DNA of 9,429 bases, from positions 1-9,429 of the forward strand of contig RFHW01000173.1 of NCBI GenBank assembly GCA_003695745.1. Reading direction: 5' to 3'. The position numbers were made by a program, and so were the translations under genes. Under the pieces are notes generated by a model. It was not told where the DNA came from. It saw only the letters and a list, made by a program, of their open reading frames with translations, and did not search any database. The stretch is from Methanobacteriota archaeon (GTDB lineage: Archaea > Hydrothermarchaeota > Hydrothermarchaeia > Hydrothermarchaeales > SZUA-236). Each line of letters starts with the position of its first letter. Positions within the stretch are counted from its first letter, which is position 1. This document shows positions 6,047 to 9,429 of the stretch, piece after piece.

Positions 6047-7006
6047 ATGTCAGAGGTAGGAGAGGAAGCCAAGCCCCGTGACACCGCGGCAGATGAAGCC
6101 GGGGACAGAGGTGCAAAGGCAGAGGAAGAGAGGGCAGGTGGAGAGGCGGCTCCACAGGGCGGTGAGGCCCCAGGGGAAGCCGGGCCTGAGGAGGAGCCCT
6201 CCACTGAGACAGAGGAGGGTGAAGAGGAGGAGCCACGGAAGAGGATCATCATAGTGGACTCAAAGGAGAAGAGCCTTGATAGGGCCATCTCCATCCTCCG
6301 CAAAGGCGGGTACAGCGTGGTGGGTGTGGAGTCAAGAGAGGAGTTCCTTGAGGTGATGCGGGGCGGCCAGGCAAGGGAGAGAGCGGGGGACAGGTCCGTG
6401 ACCCCTGAGGAATACTGGAGGCTTCAGACAGGGGAGCTCCCTGATCTGATCATAACCGACCTTGACCTCAGGGACTATGACGGATGGGAGTTCATCTTCG
6501 ACCTCAAGTTTGACAACCGCTACTATGAGTATCGGGAGGTCCCTATCATCGTGAGGACCGAGGAGCCCATTACAGCCGATACGGTGGGCAGGGTGCAGTC
6601 TGAGAGCATCCACGATTATCTGCCGAAGTCCATGGATGGCAAGGAGCTGCAGAAGAAGATAGACGGCTATTTCGAGACCCGCGCAAAACTTGCGAAGGTG
6701 AAGGAGGATATCACCGATGTGCTCGGCGCAAGGGTGGCTGAGGAGTATGAGAGGATCACCCTGGCCGCAAGGATCAGGCTCAAGTACATCCACGCCCTCC
6801 AGACCAGGGTGGATGCGCTAAAAGAGGAGGGGGCAGCCGCCGACGAGATAAAGAGGCTGGAGCAATCCCTCTTTCTTCAGAGGAGAGAGGCTATTAAATA
6901 TGAGCGCCGCAGAAGGGAGATAAAGAAGAAGCTGAAGGAGAAGAAGGATGATGGAAGCAGAGGAAGCGATGAAGGAGGAGAGGGAGAAGAGGCTCAGGCC
7001 CGCTGA
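6047..7006 (+). CDS. Atypical receiver-domain (response regulator-like) protein with acidic N-terminus and coiled coil
   Basis: A 319-residue protein in three parts. Residues 1-63 are low-complexity and Glu/Gly/Ala/Pro-rich, surely disordered. Residues 66-210 form a CheY-like receiver: strand RIIIVDSKEKS, phospho-acceptor D138 in PDLIITDLDLRDYDGWEF, T171 in PIIVRTEE and K194 in HDYLPKSMD. The first acidic site is D71 followed by serine, so one of the usual two metal-binding acids is missing, and the gap from it to D138 is about 22 residues longer than in CheY. Residues 211-300 are helical and heavily charged (VDALKEEGAAADEIKRLEQS, KYERRRREIKKKLKEKK), probably coiled coil. There is no DNA-binding, cyclase or methylesterase output domain and no histidine kinase nearby. 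A protein-protein output is likely. It has its own promoter, and its last 59 bases overlap the sheath-like gene. Confidence 0.85.
   Translation: MSEVGEEAKPRDTAADEAGDRGAKAEEERAGGEAAPQGGEAPGEAGPEEEPSTETEEGEEEEPRKRIIIVDSKEKSLDRAISILRKGGYSVVGVESREEFLEVMRGGQARERAGDRSVTPEEYWRLQTGELPDLIITDLDLRDYDGWEFIFDLKFDNRYYEYREVPIIVRTEEPITADTVGRVQSESIHDYLPKSMDGKELQKKIDGYFETRAKLAKVKEDITDVLGARVAEEYERITLAARIRLKYIHALQTRVDALKEEGAAADEIKRLEQSLFLQRREAIKYERRRREIKKKLKEKKDDGSRGSDEGGEGEEAQAR
6935..6940 (+). promoter_or_regulatory. Ribosome binding site of the sheath-like gene, inside the receiver gene
   Basis: AAGGAG lies seven bases before ATG 6948, within the coding region of the upstream gene. It supports the overlapping start over the internal ATG at 7020, which has only GAGG a few bases away. 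Confidence 0.55.
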
Positions 7007-7775
7007 CATCCTTGAGGCCATGAAGAGCGATGCGCCGGTGTTCGTGGGCTTTTCAGAGAGAGGGCCTGTCGGCGAGCCTGTGGAGATAAAGAGGTGGGGC
7101 CAGTACATAGTGAAATTCGGGACCATGAGGAAATCCGGTTTTCTCGCCACCTCCTCAAGGGGTTTCTTCATCAATGGAGGCGGGCGCTTCTATGTGCTGA
7201 ACCTGGGGGAGCGGCCTGTGGAGGTGGAGGAGGCTGCTGCCAGATACAGCGAGGGTCTGGCCGCCCTTGATGCCCTGGAGGACATACCCTTCATCATCGC
7301 GCCCGGGGAGCACGAGCCCGAGGTGCACGGGGCCATCCTTGAGTACTGTGAGAGGAGGGGGACCTACGCCATTCTTGACGGGCCTGAGGAGCTGATCGAG
7401 CGGCAGCCGCAGCAGGAGGAGGGGACAGAAGGCGAGGCGGCAGGGCAGCCTGCAGAAGAGGGGGCTGTGGAAGAGGAAGAGGAGAGATACGAGAATATGC
7501 CGAAGGTCTCAAGCGAGCGGGGCCTTGTTGTGTTCCCATGGATATATCTGAAGGACAGGGTGCTTGGGAACTTCTACATACCGCCCACAGGGCATGTGGC
7601 AGGGATACTGTGCAGGCTATACGGGAGCGGTGAGAGACCCGAGTATTCAACGATAGAGGGCACGGTGCTCCTCAGATACAAGTTCTCCCCAGAGGACATT
7701 GGCCTGTACTCGCCAAGGGGGATAAGCTTCCTCAGGTATCCCACGAAGCATCCGGGGCTGATGCTCTATGAATGA
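6948..7775 (+). CDS. Shortened homologue of contractile phage tail sheath protein
   Basis: A 275-residue protein whose core follows contractile tail sheath proteins. APVFVGFSERGPVGEPVEIK (29-48) matches the usual 'aFVGfterGPvnePv' opening, FINGGGRFYVLNL (74-86) the 'FFlNGGsrcyVvrv' strand, and LEDIPFIIAPG (110-120) plus YCERRGTYAILDGPEEL (133-149) the middle domain. VVFPWIYLKDRVLGNFYIPP (194-213) and TGHVAGILCRLY (214-225) match the 'yPWi...vPPSGHVAGvyaR' block, and LYSPRGISFLRYP the 'LnpagIN.iR' strand. It stops exactly where the C-terminal sheath domain (vwGaRTl onward, about 100+ residues) should begin; nothing after the stop continues it. The N-terminal 'sPGvYveE' segment is replaced by an acidic helix (1-25), and residues 150-183 are a Glu/Gln-rich linker. 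No tube, baseplate, spike or ATPase gene is nearby. Probably a co-opted sheath fold rather than a working contractile sheath. Confidence 0.8.
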   Translation: MMEAEEAMKEEREKRLRPADILEAMKSDAPVFVGFSERGPVGEPVEIKRWGQYIVKFGTMRKSGFLATSSRGFFINGGGRFYVLNLGERPVEVEEAAARYSEGLAALDALEDIPFIIAPGEHEPEVHGAILEYCERRGTYAILDGPEELIERQPQQEEGTEGEAAGQPAEEGAVEEEEERYENMPKVSSERGLVVFPWIYLKDRVLGNFYIPPTGHVAGILCRLYGSGERPEYSTIEGTVLLRYKFSPEDIGLYSPRGISFLRYPTKHPGLMLYE

Positions 7776-7792
7776 ACATCCAAATATGGTTG

Positions 7793-7814
7793 TAATAGGT
7801 AAACAAACCTGTTA
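7793..7814 (+). other. Small hairpin between sheath-like and HdrA-like genes
   Basis: TAATAGGT and ACCTGTTA pair over eight positions (one G-U) around the loop AAACAA, in the 57-base gap. It lies just before the HdrA-like ribosome site, so it might tune translation or be a weak processing signal. It lacks a following U-run, so it is not a clear terminator. Confidence 0.3.
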
Positions 7815-7823
7815 GGAGAGGAG
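7814..7823 (+). promoter_or_regulatory. Strong ribosome binding site of the HdrA-like gene
   Basis: AGGAGAGGAG ends nine bases before ATG 7833. No convincing TATA box lies in the gap, so the gene is probably read from the receiver/sheath promoter. Confidence 0.55.
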
Positions 7824-7832
7824 AGAGCCGAA

Positions 7833-9429
7833 ATGGAGTTCGGAAATATCGGTGTCTTTTTGTGCAGCTGCGGAAAGACACTCAATCTTGACCTCAGGAA
7901 GATAGCAAGGGAGCTTGGGAAGCTGGAGGAGGTTGCGGTGGTGGAGAGGGTGGAGCGGCTGTGCACGGAGGAGGGGCTCGCCTACATCGTGGATGACCTC
8001 CGGCGAAAGGAGCTTGACAAGATCGTTGTGGGGGCCTGCACCACCAAGAACAGCCTCTTTGAAGGTGTTGCCGATGAGTGGGGTCTCGATCCGCTGGGCG
8101 TGGAGATCGTGAACATCAGGGAGGAGTGCGCCTGGGTCCATGAGGATGGGAAGGCGGCGACCCAGAAGGCCAAGGTCCTTTTGAAGAGCGCTGTGAAGAG
8201 GCAGCCAAAGCTCCCTGAGATCGTGGAGGTGTCGGTGAAGCCCAGCATACTCATAGCCGGCGATATCAGGGCGGTGGAGCTCGCCCAGGGTTTCTCTGAC
8301 CTTGATGATGTGGAGATCCATCTGCTCACAGAAGACCCCTATTTCAGGAGGGCGCAGGTGGAGTCCAGCACACACGCTCCTGCCGTGAAGGGCTCTTTCT
8401 ATGAGTTCCATGAGGCCGCCTTCCACACAAATGCAAAGATCACCGCTGTGAAGGGGGATCTGGGCGATTTCACCGTGGACATTGAGAGGGGCAGATACAT
8501 CGATGTGGCCCGATGCGTGGACTGCGGAAGGTGCATTGAGGTCTGCGAGGCGAAGGCCATCTCAAAGGCAGAGGATTCAACCACACCGGCCTATGTGATA
8601 GATGAGAGGTGCACCCTCTGCGGCGAGTGTGTGAAGGTCTGCCCCACCGAGGCCATCTTCCTTGAGCCTGAGGATGAGACGCTGAGCGTGGGCCAGATCA
8701 TCTCCTTCTATCCCCTGAGGCCGCAGGAAGGGGTCTATGTGATAGATGAGAAGGGCTGGGCCGAGGCCTCCCGACGGGCGGCGCTGCAGGCGGCGCTGAA
8801 CATGAGAGGCTACAAGAAGGAGAGGTTCATCAGCTCTGACACAGAGAGATGCGCCAACCGCCATCTCATGGAGAAGAAGCTGGACATCAAGGGCTGCACA
8901 TACTGCGAGGAGAGCTGCGCCTACTATCCGGTGCGCTCCGGGTTCATAAGCGACCTCTCCTGCAGGGGATGCGGCTCCTGCGCGAGCTCCTGCCCCCAGG
9001 GCACATATAACCTGGACTTCCAGCCCTTTGAAGGGCTTCTTGGGGATGTTGAGCTCACGGCCGAGGCAGACCTGAAACCGCGCATAGTCATGTTCACCTG
9101 CAGCGAAGGCGGCTACTCCACGCTTCGCGCCGCCGGCCAAAAAGGGCTCACATACCCCGCTGCCATACCGATAATCGTGCCCTGCCTTGGCAACGTCTCA
9201 GAGCTCCACATCCTCCGCGCCCTGGACATGGGGGCCGAGGGCGTAATCCTCCTCGGCTGCGGCGCAGGGAGCTGCATGTACGGCAGGGGCTTCAGCCGCG
9301 GGAGCAGGTCAGCGGCCATGGCAAGGTCTGTCCTTGACTTCTTCGGCCTTGGTAAGGAGTCAAGGACAGACCTTGCCATGGCCGCTGACCTGCTCCCGCG
9401 GCTGAAGCCCCTGCCGTACATGCAGCTCC
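7833..9429 (+). CDS. HdrA-like iron-sulfur protein with C-terminal MvhD domain, lacking the FAD motif (partial)
   Basis: The frame runs open to the window edge (532 codons). Residues 1-125 match the HdrA N-terminal domain: IGVFLCSCG (C11, C13), C44, VVGACTTKN (C69), NIREECAWVH (C99). The next segment (138-215) starts PSILIAGDIRAVELAQGFSD, without the GxGxxG Rossmann motif; it ends in KITAVKGDLGDFTVDI, as HdrA does before its ferredoxin part. Two 4Fe-4S motifs follow: C228-C231-C234-C238 and C260-C263-C266-C270. A C355-C358-C362 group and a C-terminal C377-C380-C383-C387 cluster come next. Residues 417-505 resemble MvhD, the electron-transfer subunit of hydrogenase-Hdr complexes (C423; PCLGNVSELHILRALDMGAE; LLGCGAGSC with C476 and C481). 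It probably passes electrons between partners but seems unable to bifurcate through FAD. Bases after about 9340 belong to a fold-back artefact, so the natural C-terminus is unknown. Confidence 0.82.
   Translation, partial: MEFGNIGVFLCSCGKTLNLDLRKIARELGKLEEVAVVERVERLCTEEGLAYIVDDLRRKELDKIVVGACTTKNSLFEGVADEWGLDPLGVEIVNIREECAWVHEDGKAATQKAKVLLKSAVKRQPKLPEIVEVSVKPSILIAGDIRAVELAQGFSDLDDVEIHLLTEDPYFRRAQVESSTHAPAVKGSFYEFHEAAFHTNAKITAVKGDLGDFTVDIERGRYIDVARCVDCGRCIEVCEAKAISKAEDSTTPAYVIDERCTLCGECVKVCPTEAIFLEPEDETLSVGQIISFYPLRPQEGVYVIDEKGWAEASRRAALQAALNMRGYKKERFISSDTERCANRHLMEKKLDIKGCTYCEESCAYYPVRSGFISDLSCRGCGSCASSCPQGTYNLDFQPFEGLLGDVELTAEADLKPRIVMFTCSEGGYSTLRAAGQKGLTYPAAIPIIVPCLGNVSELHILRALDMGAEGVILLGCGAGSCMYGRGFSRGSRSAAMARSVLDFFGLGKESRTDLAMAADLLPRLKPLPYMQL
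9268..9429. repeat. Perfect 72-bp fold-back inverted repeat at the window end
   Basis: Bases 9268-9339 are the exact reverse complement of 9358-9429, separated by an 18-base spacer (9340-9357). The left arm is normal coding sequence of the MvhD domain; the right arm reads the same DNA backwards up to the window edge. Perfect identity, position inside a gene and location at the end of the sequence point to a template-switch chimera from amplification or assembly rather than biology. Confidence 0.95.

Noticed and set aside
7294..7650. Minus-strand arginine/proline/serine-rich frame opposite the sheath-like gene
   Set aside because: Its composition reflects the reverse complement of the Glu/Gln-rich linker; no family resemblance.
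7812..9140. Two long minus-strand frames (7812-8426 and 8577-9140)
   Set aside because: Both are antisense to the HdrA-like gene, whose cysteine motifs and conserved blocks are unmistakable.
9358..9429. Extension of the HdrA-like protein through the right arm of the fold-back
   Set aside because: The bases are the exact reverse complement of 9268-9339, so the added residues are not a real C-terminus.
4455..9429. Complete extracellular contractile injection system or prophage
   Set aside because: Only one sheath-like gene is present; no tube, baseplate, spike, LysM, terminator or AAA+ ATPase gene is seen.

Overview
The window looks like a chromosomal fragment from a euryarchaeal-grade archaeon, probably an anaerobe with methanogen- or Archaeoglobus-like metabolism. 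The evidence is an archaeal Sm-like protein, an endonuclease Q, a HdrA-type iron-sulfur protein carrying an MvhD domain, and TATA boxes about 28-34 bases upstream of start codons, which suggests several leaderless or nearly leaderless transcripts. Codons are rich in AGG/GAG/CTC and GC is fairly high. A precise lineage cannot be named from the sequence alone.

Layout. Bases 105-605 (+) encode MobB, a P-loop protein of molybdenum/tungsten cofactor maturation. Facing it on the minus strand is a three-gene arsenic cassette read acr3 -> usp -> arsC (2640 down to 736): an arsenite efflux permease, a universal-stress domain protein and a thiol arsenate reductase. Two near-identical AT-rich 23-base direct repeats (675-697 and 2736-2758) bracket the cassette. 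Divergent from it is endonuclease Q (2807-4009, +), a PHP-domain DNA repair nuclease for deaminated bases, followed by an LSm/SmAP protein (4088-4306) with its own promoter. The gap 4307-4454 holds a 16-base perfect palindrome, a longer inverted repeat and a promoter.

From 4455 to the end all genes are on the plus strand and tightly spaced: a TorD/DmsD-like chaperone, an unrecognised 272-residue protein, a receiver-domain protein with acidic N-terminus and coiled-coil C-terminus, a shortened homologue of the contractile phage tail sheath protein whose start overlaps the receiver gene, and a HdrA-like protein with an MvhD domain but no recognisable FAD Rossmann motif. TorD, MobB and HdrA/MvhD hint at a molybdo- or tungsto-redox complex, but no catalytic subunit lies in the window.

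The most unusual part is the string orphan - receiver - solitary truncated tail sheath - FAD-less HdrA (5174-9429), with no tube, baseplate or spike gene. It may be a co-opted sheath-fold protein tied to redox or signalling rather than an injection device. The last 162 bases form a perfect 72-bp fold-back palindrome inside a coding region, almost certainly an amplification or assembly artefact, so the end of the HdrA-like gene should not be trusted.
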